Positions 7,712 to 15,890 of a DNA stretch of 45,026 nucleotides are shown here, one piece after another; positions within the stretch are counted from its first letter, which is position 1; every line of letters starts with the position of its first letter. Below the pieces are notes generated by a model. That model made no database searches. It saw only the letters and a list, made by a program, of their open reading frames with translations, and was not told where the DNA came from. The translations under genes were made by a program, and so were the position numbers. Source of the DNA: Okeania sp. SIO2B3. GTDB taxonomy: Bacteria > Cyanobacteriota > Cyanobacteriia > Cyanobacteriales > Microcoleaceae. The stretch is taken from assembly GCF_010672525.1 (NCBI RefSeq), contig NZ_JAAHGH010000005.1, positions 157,166-202,191 on the forward strand, read 5' to 3'.

Positions 7712-8530
7712 ATGGATTTTTCAGAATGGATTAATTTATTTAGTCTACCATTTATGCAGCGAGCAATTATAGGGGGTATTCTATTAGGAATTTTAGGAGG
7801 AATTATTGGTGGTTTCGTGATTTTGCGCCAATTATCTTTATTTGGAGAGTCCTTGGGTCATACAGCTTTTTTAGCTGTAGTATTAGCTGCTTTATTACAG
7901 TTACCACTTACGATCGCTTTGATTATTTTTTTGGTATGCTTTGGATTAGGAATAAATTATTTAATTGAAAAGACTAATTTAGGTGGAGATACAATTTTAA
8001 GTATTGTAATTGCTAGTTCGGTTGCATTGGGTACTATTGGGTTTAATTTTGTGCCTGGATATCGAGGAAATTTATTATCTATATTATTTGGTGATATTTT
8101 AGCAATTAGTAATCTAGATTTACTTTTTTTAATTATTTTGTTAATCGTAACATTGGTTTGGTTAGGGCTGACTTTACAACAACAAATATTATTAACTTTA
8201 AATTCTGATTTGGCACAAATTCAGGGGATACCAGTAGAAAGATATAAATACATATTTATAATTATTTTATCCCTGGCAATCGCTCTGACTATGAGAGCAG
8301 TTGGTATTTTATTGGTGAATGCTTTTTTGGTAATTCCAGCAGCAACAGCTAAGTTAATTTGTCATCAATTTGTACCTTTTTTAGGAATTTCTGCGACAAT
8401 TGGTGCTATGAGTGGGGTGTTAGGAATGATAGTATCTGGTAGTTTCAATTTACCTTCTGGTCCTAGTATTGTTTTAGTACAGTTAGTGACATTTTTAATA
8501 GTAGTATTTTCCGGTCGAGGAAAGTTTTAA
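7712..8530 (+). CDS. znuB: Zinc ABC transporter, membrane permease
   Basis: Inner-membrane channel subunit of the zinc importer (ABC-3 family). 272 residues from the ATG at 7712 (MDFSEWINLFSLPFMQRAI). The frame is open further 5' to a GTG at 7607, but the extra 35 residues are not family-like. About 8 membrane segments are visible. Family blocks include ILGGIIGGFVILRQLSLFGE and SLGHTAFLAVVLA near the N-terminus, and RAVGILLVNAFLVIPAATAKL (the most conserved ABC-3 block) around residue 190-210. It is separated from znuC by 303 bp containing a short tandem repeat, so a second promoter is possible. Confidence 0.93.
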   Translation: MDFSEWINLFSLPFMQRAIIGGILLGILGGIIGGFVILRQLSLFGESLGHTAFLAVVLAALLQLPLTIALIIFLVCFGLGINYLIEKTNLGGDTILSIVIASSVALGTIGFNFVPGYRGNLLSILFGDILAISNLDLLFLIILLIVTLVWLGLTLQQQILLTLNSDLAQIQGIPVERYKYIFIIILSLAIALTMRAVGILLVNAFLVIPAATAKLICHQFVPFLGISATIGAMSGVLGMIVSGSFNLPSGPSIVLVQLVTFLIVVFSGRGKF

Positions 8531-8531
8531 T

Positions 8532-8764
8532 GTAAGCATTCAGCTGTCAGCAATCAGCAATCAGCTATTGCTTTTTAGCTTTATTAAACCCTATATTAAT
8601 GGGTATTATTAAGCCATAATCCAGTGATAATAGTGATAATTAATATTACAAAAAAAGCAGGTTTATTTGACGTTAAAGCCTATATTAATTTAAACACTTC
8701 TTTCAGGAGAGAGTTTTATTGGTGAGAGCTGACAGCTAATAGCTGTTTGCGCAGCATTCCGCAG
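8532..8764. mobile_element. MITE-like element, family D
   Basis: The left end is GTAAGCATTCAGC followed by TCAGCAA 7-mers and ATCAGCTATT. The right part has GAGAGCTGACAGCTAATAGCTG, the inverted counterpart of the left end. A second copy at 41779-41965 has both complete ends (GTAAGCATTCAGC...GCTGAATGCTTAC). Here the last bases are replaced by TTTGCGCAGCATTCCGCAG, the inverted form of the repeat at 2311-2330. It begins 2 bp after the znuB stop. Confidence 0.65.
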
Positions 8765-8897
8765 AAAATCCTTACGTTTTGAGATCAAATCTAGTTAAAC
8801 AGCTATAGATTAGTCGTTTTTAGGAGTAAGGAGTAAGGAGTAAGGAGTCAGAATAAATAACTTCAATAAACCCTAACTATTAATTATTAATTATTAA

Positions 8898-9671
8898 TTA
8901 TTGAAGTCCTAATCTCGTTGCTTGTAAATAAATCCGTTTCAGAGTATTAATATCCCTAGCGGAAATAGGAGGAGGTTCTGCCACCTGAGAATAATACATA
9001 ACATCAGTTTTTTCAGGACTATGACCCCAAATACCTAAAGCATGACCGAATTCGTGACGAGCAGCAGCAGGGATATATTTACCTACTTGCATTGGACTCA
9101 ACAAAATCACAAAACTCTGAGATAAAGTTCCGTTCTCATCTTTATGTAGCTGATAGCTAGTCTCCGCAGAACGCGCTCTTAATTTTCCGGGGGTTAAAGG
9201 AGGTCGTTTGTTAAAAATTTTGATATCGGCAATTTCTGGGTTGTCTACTATTTGTAAGGGTAAATAAGTATTCCATTCCCAGATAGCATCTATTACAATA
9301 TTAGCCCATTGACGAGAGCGAGATACCTTTTGCAAGGAGTCAGGAGTTGATTTAACTGAGCTAGAAAGTAGGTTATTTTCTGATTCCTCATTCTTTTGAG
9401 AAGATTCGACATAAACTTTAATAGGAAACTGCGACCAAATTAAATAACCTACATCCTGAACTTCAATGCGATCGAAATAATCACCGCTATTATTGGTGTC
9501 GTTCCATTGTGCCAAAGTTGGTGGTAAGGGGTAAGTTTTTAGAGTAGGTAAATCTTGAGCATTAACCTCTACATGAGGATTTGAAATCAAAAAATAGAAA
9601 GCTAGCATCCAAACAGCAAAACCTAGAAAAAACAAGCGTAAATAAACCGATACTATTCTGTTAACAAACAT
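8898..9671 (-). CDS. Membrane-anchored zinc metalloprotease (metzincin, M10/matrixin-like)
   Basis: Predicted peptidase of 257 residues. An N-terminal hydrophobic segment (about residues 9-30) acts as signal or anchor, so the catalytic domain should be periplasmic or extracellular. The zinc site is complete: HEFGHALGIWGH gives the metzincin HExxHxxGxxGH pattern at about residues 207-218, followed by the Met-turn VMYY ten or so residues later. The protein is short and has no visible prodomain Cys-switch. The substrate is unknown. The next gene on the same strand is the large NB-ARC protein upstream of it (153 bp apart). The ATG at 9671 lacks a strong ribosome site. Confidence 0.82.
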   Translation of the reverse strand: MFVNRIVSVYLRLFFLGFAVWMLAFYFLISNPHVEVNAQDLPTLKTYPLPPTLAQWNDTNNSGDYFDRIEVQDVGYLIWSQFPIKVYVESSQKNEESENNLLSSSVKSTPDSLQKVSRSRQWANIVIDAIWEWNTYLPLQIVDNPEIADIKIFNKRPPLTPGKLRARSAETSYQLHKDENGTLSQSFVILLSPMQVGKYIPAAARHEFGHALGIWGHSPEKTDVMYYSQVAEPPPISARDINTLKRIYLQATRLGLQ

Positions 9672-9788
9672 TATGGAAAAAGGTGATATGTTATGAACAA
9701 AGGTAATTGTTGGGCTAAAGCCTAATTACAAGCTTAATTATAACTATTCAACCTAACTCTTTTCCCTTCTGACAACAAAGCCACTAAC

Positions 9789-9821
9789 AACTGATAACTG
9801 ATAACTGATAACTGATAACTG
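9789..9821. repeat. Heptanucleotide tandem repeat (ATAACTG)n
   Basis: Nearly five units of the 7-mer ATAACTG lie immediately downstream of the NB-ARC gene stop. No gene. Confidence 0.85.
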
Positions 9822-9824
9822 AAA

Positions 9825-12800
9825 TCACCGCCACCACCGGGAAACGTCTTGAATAGCAATGACTATTTTTTTGATTGCTTCTTGACCTCCTAAAGCAAAG
9901 ATGACGGGAGTTAATATTTTTATGTCTGAGAGTAAGTCGGGGCGAGTGCGAAGGGATAAGGTGTGAAGGGTATCTTGCCAGAGGGGGTAAAGTTGAGTTT
10001 TTGGCATTTGTGAGAGTTTATCAGCCAAAGAACTAAGAACTGGGGCGCGATGCCACTTATCCTGAATCTGTAGAGCTACAGCCAGAGTTTCTGGTAATAA
10101 TTCTGGTGTCAATTTCTCAGCCAAAGCTACGAGAACTTGGGCGCGATCTTCTTTAGACTGAATCTGTCGGGAAGCAACCAGTGTTTCTAGTAATAATTCC
10201 GGTGTCAATTTATCAATCAAAGCACAGAGAGCTTGAGTACGTTCTCTATCAGACTGAATCTGTCGAGCAGCAGCCAGAGCTTCTGGTAATATTTCTGGGA
10301 ATTTATCAGCTAAAGCTCTGAGAACTCTGGCGCGCTCTCCCTCAGACTGAATCTGTCGAGCAGCAGCCAGTGCTTCTGGCAATATTTCTGGGAATTTATC
10401 AGCTAAAGCTCTGAGAACTTCGGCGCGATACCACTTATCCTGAATCTGTCGAGCAGCAGCCAGAGCTTCTGGTAATATTTCTGGGAATTTATTAGCTAAA
10501 GCTCTGAGAACTGGGGCGCGATACCACTTATCCTGAATCTGTCGAGCTGTAGCCAGTACTTCTGGTAATATTTCTGGGAATTTATCAGCTAAAGCACTGA
10601 GAACTATGGCGCGATATTTCTCATCCCGAATCTGTCGAGCAGCAGCCAGTACTTCTGGTAATATTTCTGGGAATTTATCAGCCCAAGCTCTGAGAACTTG
10701 GGCGCGATATCCCTCACCCAGAATCTGTTGAGCAGCAGCCAGTACTTGTGGTAAAAATTCTGGTAATTTATCAGCTAAAGCACTGAGAACTCTGACGCGA
10801 TATAGATCATCCTGAATCTGTCGAGCTGTAGCCAGTGCTTCTGGTAATAATTCGGGAAATTTCTCAGCTAAAGCTCTGAGAACTTGGGCGCGATCTTTCT
10901 CAGACTGAATCTGTCGAGCAGCAGCCAGTGCTTCTGGTAATATTTCTGGTGATTTCTCAGCTAAAGCTCTGAGAACTTGGGCGCGATCTTTCTCAGACTG
11001 AATCTGTCGAGCAACAGCCAGTGCTTCTGGTAATATTTCTGGTGATTTATCAGCTAAAGCACTGAGAACTTCGGCGCGATATTTCTCAGACTGAATCTGT
11101 CGAGCAGCAGCCAGTACTTCTGGTAATATTTCTGGGAATTTCTCAGCTAAAGCCCTGAGAACTTGGGCGTGCAAAAACTCATCCCGAATCTGTCGAGCAG
11201 CAGCCAGTGCTTCTGGTAATATTTCTGGGAATTTATCAGCTAAAGCTCTGAGAACTTTGGCGCGCAAAAACTCATCTCGAATCTGTCGAGCAGCAGCCAG
11301 TGCTTCTGGTAATATTTCTGGTGTCAATTTCTCAGCCAAAGCACTGAGAACTTGGGCGCGCAAAAACTCATCCCGAATCTGTTGAGCAGCAGCCATTGCT
11401 TCTGGTAATATTTCTGGTGTCAATTTCTCAGCCCAAGCACTGAGAACTTCGGCGCGATATCCCTCATACTGAATCTGTGGAGCAGCAGCCAGTGCTTCTG
11501 GTAATATTTCTGGGAATTTATCAGCTAAAGCACTGAGAACTTCGGCGCGATATTTCTCAGACTGAATCTGTCGAGCAGCAGCCAGTGCTTCTGGTAATAT
11601 TTCTGGGAATTTATTAGCTAAAGCACTGAGAACTTCGGCTCGATATCCCTCAGACTTAATCTGTCGAGCAGCAGCCAGAGCTTCTGGTAATATTTCTGGT
11701 GTCAATTTCTCAGCTAAAGCACTCAGAACTTGGGCGTGATATCTCTGATCCCGAATCTGTGGAGCAGCAGCCAGAGCTTCTGGTAATAATTCTGGTGTCA
11801 ATTTCTCAGCTAAAGCACTGAGAACTTCGGCGCGATATCCCTCATACTGAATCTGTGGAGCAGCAGCCAGAGCTTCTGGTAATATTTCTGGTGTCAATTT
11901 CTCAGCCAAAGCTCTCAGAGCTTCGGCGCGCAAAAACTCATCCCGAATCTGTCGAGCAGCAGCCAGAGCTTCTGGTAATATTTCTGGGAATTTATCAGCT
12001 AAAGCTCTGAGAACTCTGGCGCGAGATCCCTCAGACTGAATCTGTCGAGCAGCAGCCACTGCTTCTGGTAATATTTCTGGTAATTTCTCAGCCAAAGCAC
12101 TGAGAACTTTGGCGCGATCTCTGTCAGACCGAATCTCTCGAGCTGTAGCCAGAACTTCTGGTAATATTTCTGGTAATTTCTCAGCCAAGGCAATTAGAAC
12201 TTCGGCCCGATATTTCTCAGACTGAATCTGTCGAGCAGCAGCCAGAACTTCTGGTAATATTTCTGGGAATTTATCAGCCCAAGCACTGAGAACTTCGGCG
12301 CGATATTTCTCATACTGAATCTGTCGAACAGCAGCCAGTGCTTCTGGTAATATTGCTGGTGTCAATTTATCGGCCAAAGCACTGAGAACTTGGGCGCGAG
12401 ATTCCTCAGACCAAATCTGTCGAGCAGCAGCCAGAGCTTCTGGTAATAATTCTGGTGTCAATTTCTCAGCTAAAGCACTGAGAACTTGGGCGCGAGATTC
12501 CTCAGACCAAATCTGTCGAGCAGCAGCGAGTACTTCTGGTAATATTGCTGGTGTCAATTTATCGGCCAAGGCAATTAGAACTTGAGCGCGATGACACTTA
12601 TTCTGAATCTGTCGAGCAGCAGCCAGTGCTTCTGGTAATAATTCTGGTGTCAATTTCTCAGCTAAAGCACTGAGAACTTGGGCGCGAGATTCCTCAGAAC
12701 AAATCTGTCGAGCAGCAGCCAGTGCTTCTGGTAATATTTCTGGGAATTTATCAGCTAAAGCTCTGAGAACTTGGGCGCGATATCCCTCATACTGAATCTG

Positions 12801-14636
12801 TCGAGCAGCAGCCAGAGCTTCTGGTAATAATTTTGGTAATTTCTCAGCTAAAGCACTGAGAACTTGGGCGCGCAAAAACTCAGACTGAATCTTTAGAGCA
12901 GCAGCCAGTGCTTCTGGTAATATTTCTGGGAATTTCTCAGCCCAAGCAATGAGAACTTCGGCGCGATATTTCTCATCCCAAATCTGTCGAGCAGCAGCCA
13001 GTGCTTCTGAAAGGGCTAGTTTTTTTAAGTTGTCTGGCAAATAATCAACTAATTTTGCCAGAGAGTCTACTTGATCCCTTGCAGGCTTTTGTAATGTGTA
13101 AGCTAATCCCTTCTCTGGAGTCCAGACATTGTTTTTAACCAAAGTCACCAACAAACCTACTGGTAAATTTGTTGGCAAACTATTAATAGAAGAAGTTATC
13201 AAAGCATAACGACACTGCCTACCAATAACTTCAGCCAACCTATCTTCATCCCATTCAACCTCCGCTAACTCCCAAGCACGAGCTACATCAGTAATAAAAA
13301 TCTCTGTTTTCCCAAAACGTTCGCACGTTTCATACCAACCATTAAACCCACTTTTCGACTCCTCTGCCAATAAACCATGAATCTCCTCTATTTTCCCCGC
13401 CTTTTCAAAATGCCAGACTAGATGCTGATGAATATAACCATCATTGGGTAAAGTATGCCAAAGATTATTATCTGTTAACCGACTGTATTTCTCCAACAAT
13501 ATTCTGTGAGCTTCAACCAGACCAATACCCAACCCCGGCAAATTACCTTCTTCTGTTGGATGTAACGGCGCACTCAACAAATAACGTGCTAGATCGTGAA
13601 ATAAGTCATGTAAACGATAAGTAGGCTGGCCATCAGCTAAAACTACACCATCTAACAACAAAGACTTACTCCGCAAATACGCCAATTTATCCCTCGCATC
13701 CTGTTCATCCAGTTCCCAAAGTACAGCCGTCATTCCTGAAGTAATCTGAACATCATCCGGCAATATTCCCAACCAAATAAAATTATCCCTGGTTTCCTGT
13801 TGCAGTTGTTTAATACTCAAATTCAAGGAAGCAGTCAAACTCAAGCGTTTTAAACTCGCTTCATCAGTAACATTTCCTGCACCTTCTCTATCCAAAGTTT
13901 TAAGATGTACAATTTCTCCTTGAATATCCGCTAACAGCACTCCCCAAGACATACCATCCGCAACTTGAGCCGCTGCCAACTCCAAAGCTAGAGGCAAATA
14001 TCCCAGTTCCTTAACCAAACTCTCTGCCTGTTTTGCTTCCTCTGCCGTAATTTCACGCCCTAACCTTTGAGTGAGAAGTTCCATTGACTGGGATAAACTC
14101 ATCACATCCAAACTGTAAGTTTCAGCTTCTAAGATATTAGCGATCGCCTTTTCCCTAGTAGTCACCAAAACCTGACAGCGGGGACCTCCCAGATTAAAAA
14201 TTTTAGCATGGTCTGGACTCCAAGCATCATCCACCACCAATAACACAGCTTTATCATAAAGCAAAGTCCGCAAATGATTAGCAGTGGCCTCCACAGTTGT
14301 AGGTTGGAAATTATAGTCACCCAATGCTTGCACCCAGCCACTCAGCATCGGCAGAATATTAGGCTCTTGACCCAAAGTTACCCAGAGAATACCATCAGAA
14401 AAACGAGATTGTACCTCCTCATCATAAGCTAAAGCCGTGGCCATAGTAGATTTACCCACAGCACCCAAACCGTGGATAGCAGTAACCACAATAGCTGGCG
14501 TATCTGATGAATTTTTCAGTAGGTTAGCCTTTAAATTGTCGCTGTATTCGGGGCGGTCTACATAGTATCTTGGTAGAGGTGGTGCTTGGAATAAGTCAAT
14601 TCTAACTGTTCTGTTGTAACTAGAGTTGGAAAACAT
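9825..14636 (-). CDS. NB-ARC (STAND) ATPase with 32 near-identical C-terminal helical repeats
   Basis: Predicted signalling ATPase of 1603 residues. Residues 20-360 or so form an NB-ARC module: FQAPPLPRYYVDRP lead-in, Walker A GLGAVGKST (56-64), Walker B VLLVVDDAW (131-139), sensor LVTTRE, GxP-type GYLPLALELAAAQ, and an MHD-like LHDLFHDLARYLL. A linker of about 180 residues (to about 540) follows. Then come 32 tandem repeats of 31-32 residues (consensus LPEALAAARQIxxxxxRAxVLxALAxKxPEI; DNA 10005-13013) and a 59-residue tail. STAND proteins act as ATP-gated switches, with the repeat domain sensing a ligand and the N-terminal partner as effector. The effector-like partner is the overlapping upstream gene. 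Nearly identical repeats that differ at a few positions suggest recent expansion. The ligand is unknown. Confidence 0.85.
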   Translation of the reverse strand: MFSNSSYNRTVRIDLFQAPPLPRYYVDRPEYSDNLKANLLKNSSDTPAIVVTAIHGLGAVGKSTMATALAYDEEVQSRFSDGILWVTLGQEPNILPMLSGWVQALGDYNFQPTTVEATANHLRTLLYDKAVLLVVDDAWSPDHAKIFNLGGPRCQVLVTTREKAIANILEAETYSLDVMSLSQSMELLTQRLGREITAEEAKQAESLVKELGYLPLALELAAAQVADGMSWGVLLADIQGEIVHLKTLDREGAGNVTDEASLKRLSLTASLNLSIKQLQQETRDNFIWLGILPDDVQITSGMTAVLWELDEQDARDKLAYLRSKSLLLDGVVLADGQPTYRLHDLFHDLARYLLSAPLHPTEEGNLPGLGIGLVEAHRILLEKYSRLTDNNLWHTLPNDGYIHQHLVWHFEKAGKIEEIHGLLAEESKSGFNGWYETCERFGKTEIFITDVARAWELAEVEWDEDRLAEVIGRQCRYALITSSINSLPTNLPVGLLVTLVKNNVWTPEKGLAYTLQKPARDQVDSLAKLVDYLPDNLKKLALSEALAAARQIWDEKYRAEVLIAWAEKFPEILPEALAAALKIQSEFLRAQVLSALAEKLPKLLPEALAAARQIQYEGYRAQVLRALADKFPEILPEALAAARQICSEESRAQVLSALAEKLTPELLPEALAAARQIQNKCHRAQVLIALADKLTPAILPEVLAAARQIWSEESRAQVLSALAEKLTPELLPEALAAARQIWSEESRAQVLSALADKLTPAILPEALAAVRQIQYEKYRAEVLSAWADKFPEILPEVLAAARQIQSEKYRAEVLIALAEKLPEILPEVLATAREIRSDRDRAKVLSALAEKLPEILPEAVAAARQIQSEGSRARVLRALADKFPEILPEALAAARQIRDEFLRAEALRALAEKLTPEILPEALAAAPQIQYEGYRAEVLSALAEKLTPELLPEALAAAPQIRDQRYHAQVLSALAEKLTPEILPEALAAARQIKSEGYRAEVLSALANKFPEILPEALAAARQIQSEKYRAEVLSALADKFPEILPEALAAAPQIQYEGYRAEVLSAWAEKLTPEILPEAMAAAQQIRDEFLRAQVLSALAEKLTPEILPEALAAARQIRDEFLRAKVLRALADKFPEILPEALAAARQIRDEFLHAQVLRALAEKFPEILPEVLAAARQIQSEKYRAEVLSALADKSPEILPEALAVARQIQSEKDRAQVLRALAEKSPEILPEALAAARQIQSEKDRAQVLRALAEKFPELLPEALATARQIQDDLYRVRVLSALADKLPEFLPQVLAAAQQILGEGYRAQVLRAWADKFPEILPEVLAAARQIRDEKYRAIVLSALADKFPEILPEVLATARQIQDKWYRAPVLRALANKFPEILPEALAAARQIQDKWYRAEVLRALADKFPEILPEALAAARQIQSEGERARVLRALADKFPEILPEALAAARQIQSDRERTQALCALIDKLTPELLLETLVASRQIQSKEDRAQVLVALAEKLTPELLPETLAVALQIQDKWHRAPVLSSLADKLSQMPKTQLYPLWQDTLHTLSLRTRPDLLSDIKILTPVIFALGGQEAIKKIVIAIQDVSRWWR
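10005..13013 (-). repeat. 32 tandem 93/96-bp coding repeats
   Basis: Counting LPEALAAARQI starts gives 32 units: 21 of 31 residues and 11 of 32 (the longer ones carry KLTPEL/KLTPEI/KLTPAI instead of KFPEI and the like). At DNA level many adjacent units differ only in a block of five codons (protein positions 12-16: SEKY, DEFL, YEGY, DKWY, SEES and others) and at positions 19, 22 and 25-27. The framework LPEALAAARQI, RA, VL and ALA is almost constant. The predicted structure is a two-helix solenoid unit. Confidence 0.9.
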
Positions 14637-15397
14637 TTTTTCACAAATTTTTTTACAGAAAGATAAACCAAATCATTTTTTCCAAGTTTAGCTATAGAAT
14701 TGTGGTCTGCTGGAATAGCAACAGGTTTGACATCCTTAATTCCTGGGTTAGCGCTATCCTCATCCACAACCAAAACTCCTCTCATGGGTTGAGTTTCATA
14801 GAAGACCTGAGTTTTAATTCCTAAATTATCAACGTTTTGTCGATACCACTCATTAAGTTGGCGTAACTGAGGTGAATGCGCTTTTAATTCCTGAACATTT
14901 ACCGTAGCTCTCGTCAAAATATTAAAATTATCAATTAAATTAGCCAAGTGTGAGCCTTGATGGGGAGTAGACAAAAATACAATCCCTTGAGTCTGTTCGA
15001 TAATAGCTTTTTTATCGTCAAAATTTTGAGCTGTACGAATTACCTCTTTAACAACCAGACCACCAATATTATGAGTTACAAATATTAGGGGGCGATCGCC
15101 TATATCATTAACTGCCAGATATTCCAGCAGATTACTTGCTAGGTCAAAACGTGGCATTCCCTGACCAACATATCCAAAGCGAGGCGCATCATATCCAAAT
15201 GTCCAGACATTTGCTTGTAATTCTTCCCCCAACCAAAACGGCCAAAAGTCCAAATCTTGATTATCCTTTTTACTTTGAGGATGCCATGTACTCCAGAGAT
15301 GGCCAGCTAAACCATGAACAAAAACAATATCACCTCTGGGATGAGAATTTTCACACTTAAATACTGGTGATAAACCAAGCATATTCTCTTCTGTCAT
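14558..15397 (-). CDS. Alpha/beta-hydrolase-fold protein with Asn in place of the nucleophile Ser
   Basis: This 279-residue protein resembles the DUF676/serine-esterase group found as the N-terminal domain of NB-ARC/NACHT proteins. The oxyanion segment is IVFVHGLAGHLWSTW (about 24-38). The nucleophile elbow reads FVTHNIGGLVVKEV, so the usual GHSxGG/CHSLGG serine is Asn110 (codon AAT, one base from AGT). FLSTPHQGSHLAN follows. The acidic strand VVDEDSA (about 210-216) and the catalytic-type His in PADHNSIAK (His232) are kept. It is therefore probably a pseudoenzyme or a changed enzyme. Its last 79 bp overlap the NB-ARC start in another frame. A second in-frame ATG at 15382 has a better ribosome site (AGAAGAG) and may be the true start. 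Transcribed before the NB-ARC gene. Confidence 0.8.
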   Translation of the reverse strand: MTEENMLGLSPVFKCENSHPRGDIVFVHGLAGHLWSTWHPQSKKDNQDLDFWPFWLGEELQANVWTFGYDAPRFGYVGQGMPRFDLASNLLEYLAVNDIGDRPLIFVTHNIGGLVVKEVIRTAQNFDDKKAIIEQTQGIVFLSTPHQGSHLANLIDNFNILTRATVNVQELKAHSPQLRQLNEWYRQNVDNLGIKTQVFYETQPMRGVLVVDEDSANPGIKDVKPVAIPADHNSIAKLGKNDLVYLSVKKFVKKCFPTLVTTEQLELTYSKHHLYQDTM

Positions 15398-15663
15398 ATT
15401 ATTTTTAGTTAGGGGAAGTTTAGTAATATTATAAGCTATAGAAAAATAGTGCGAATAGAGACCTCATCATTCTCTCAATCATCTTCTTCTCTGATATAAA
15501 ATCCGGTTATAAAGTTATCGCACTTTCTACTTCCATTCAATGCAGACATATACCGGAATATCCACAGATAATTCCAACTCTCATCCTTTCCTTTTACTGA
15601 CTCCTGAGTTCTGACTCCTCTCATCGTACAATAACTAATTATCCGGATACTATATGACACACC

Positions 15664-15754
15664 CAGGACTTACGCATGGAAACTAAATATAGTTAGGGCG
15701 AATGGCATTCGCCCCTACATATGGCGTTTAAAAGGTTGATTTGCGTAAGTCCTG
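15664..15754. mobile_element. MITE-like element, family B (91 bp)
   Basis: Terminal inverted repeats CAGGACTTACGCA and TGCGTAAGTCCTG are perfect over 13 bp. The central palindrome is GGGCGAATGGCATTCGCCCC. Same length as the copy at 24023-24113. It lies in the spacer between the hydrolase start and the glgB stop; the 61-codon frame at 15475-15660 next to it has no recognisable content. Confidence 0.85.
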
Positions 15755-15768
15755 ACACCTATATCAAC

Positions 15769-15809
15769 AAAGGTTGGTAGTTTGATCAAAATTCTAACCA
15801 CCAACCTTT
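15769..15809 (-). terminator. Hairpin downstream of glgB, probable terminator
   Basis: Arms AAAGGTTGGT (15769-15778) and ACCAACCTTT (15800-15809) pair perfectly over 10 bp, about 80-120 bp past the glgB stop. The minus-strand 3' flank is GTTGATAT, so there is no strong U-tract. Confidence 0.4.
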
Positions 15810-15828
15810 TCAATCTTTACCAAACCTT

Positions 15829-15856
15829 GTAGAGACGTTGCATGCAACGTCCCTAC
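15829..15856. repeat. 28-bp interspersed palindrome GTAGAGACGTTGCATGCAACGTCCCTAC
   Basis: Near-perfect palindrome around GCATGC. Relatives are at 23081-23107, 29545-29572, 33965-33990 and 40418-40445. They all occur outside genes and form potential hairpins with a 13- to 14-bp stem. Confidence 0.85.
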
Positions 15857-15890
15857 ATTGTGGTTAATTAATATTACTTGCTCTTAGTCA

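Noticed and set aside
11999-12193. 64-codon frame within the NB-ARC repeat array
   Set aside because: It is a frame-shifted reading of two repeat units, so its apparent internal repetition is inherited.
10005-13013. CRISPR-like appearance of the repeated block
   Set aside because: The 93/96-bp units have no unique spacers and translate in one open frame; it is a coding repeat.
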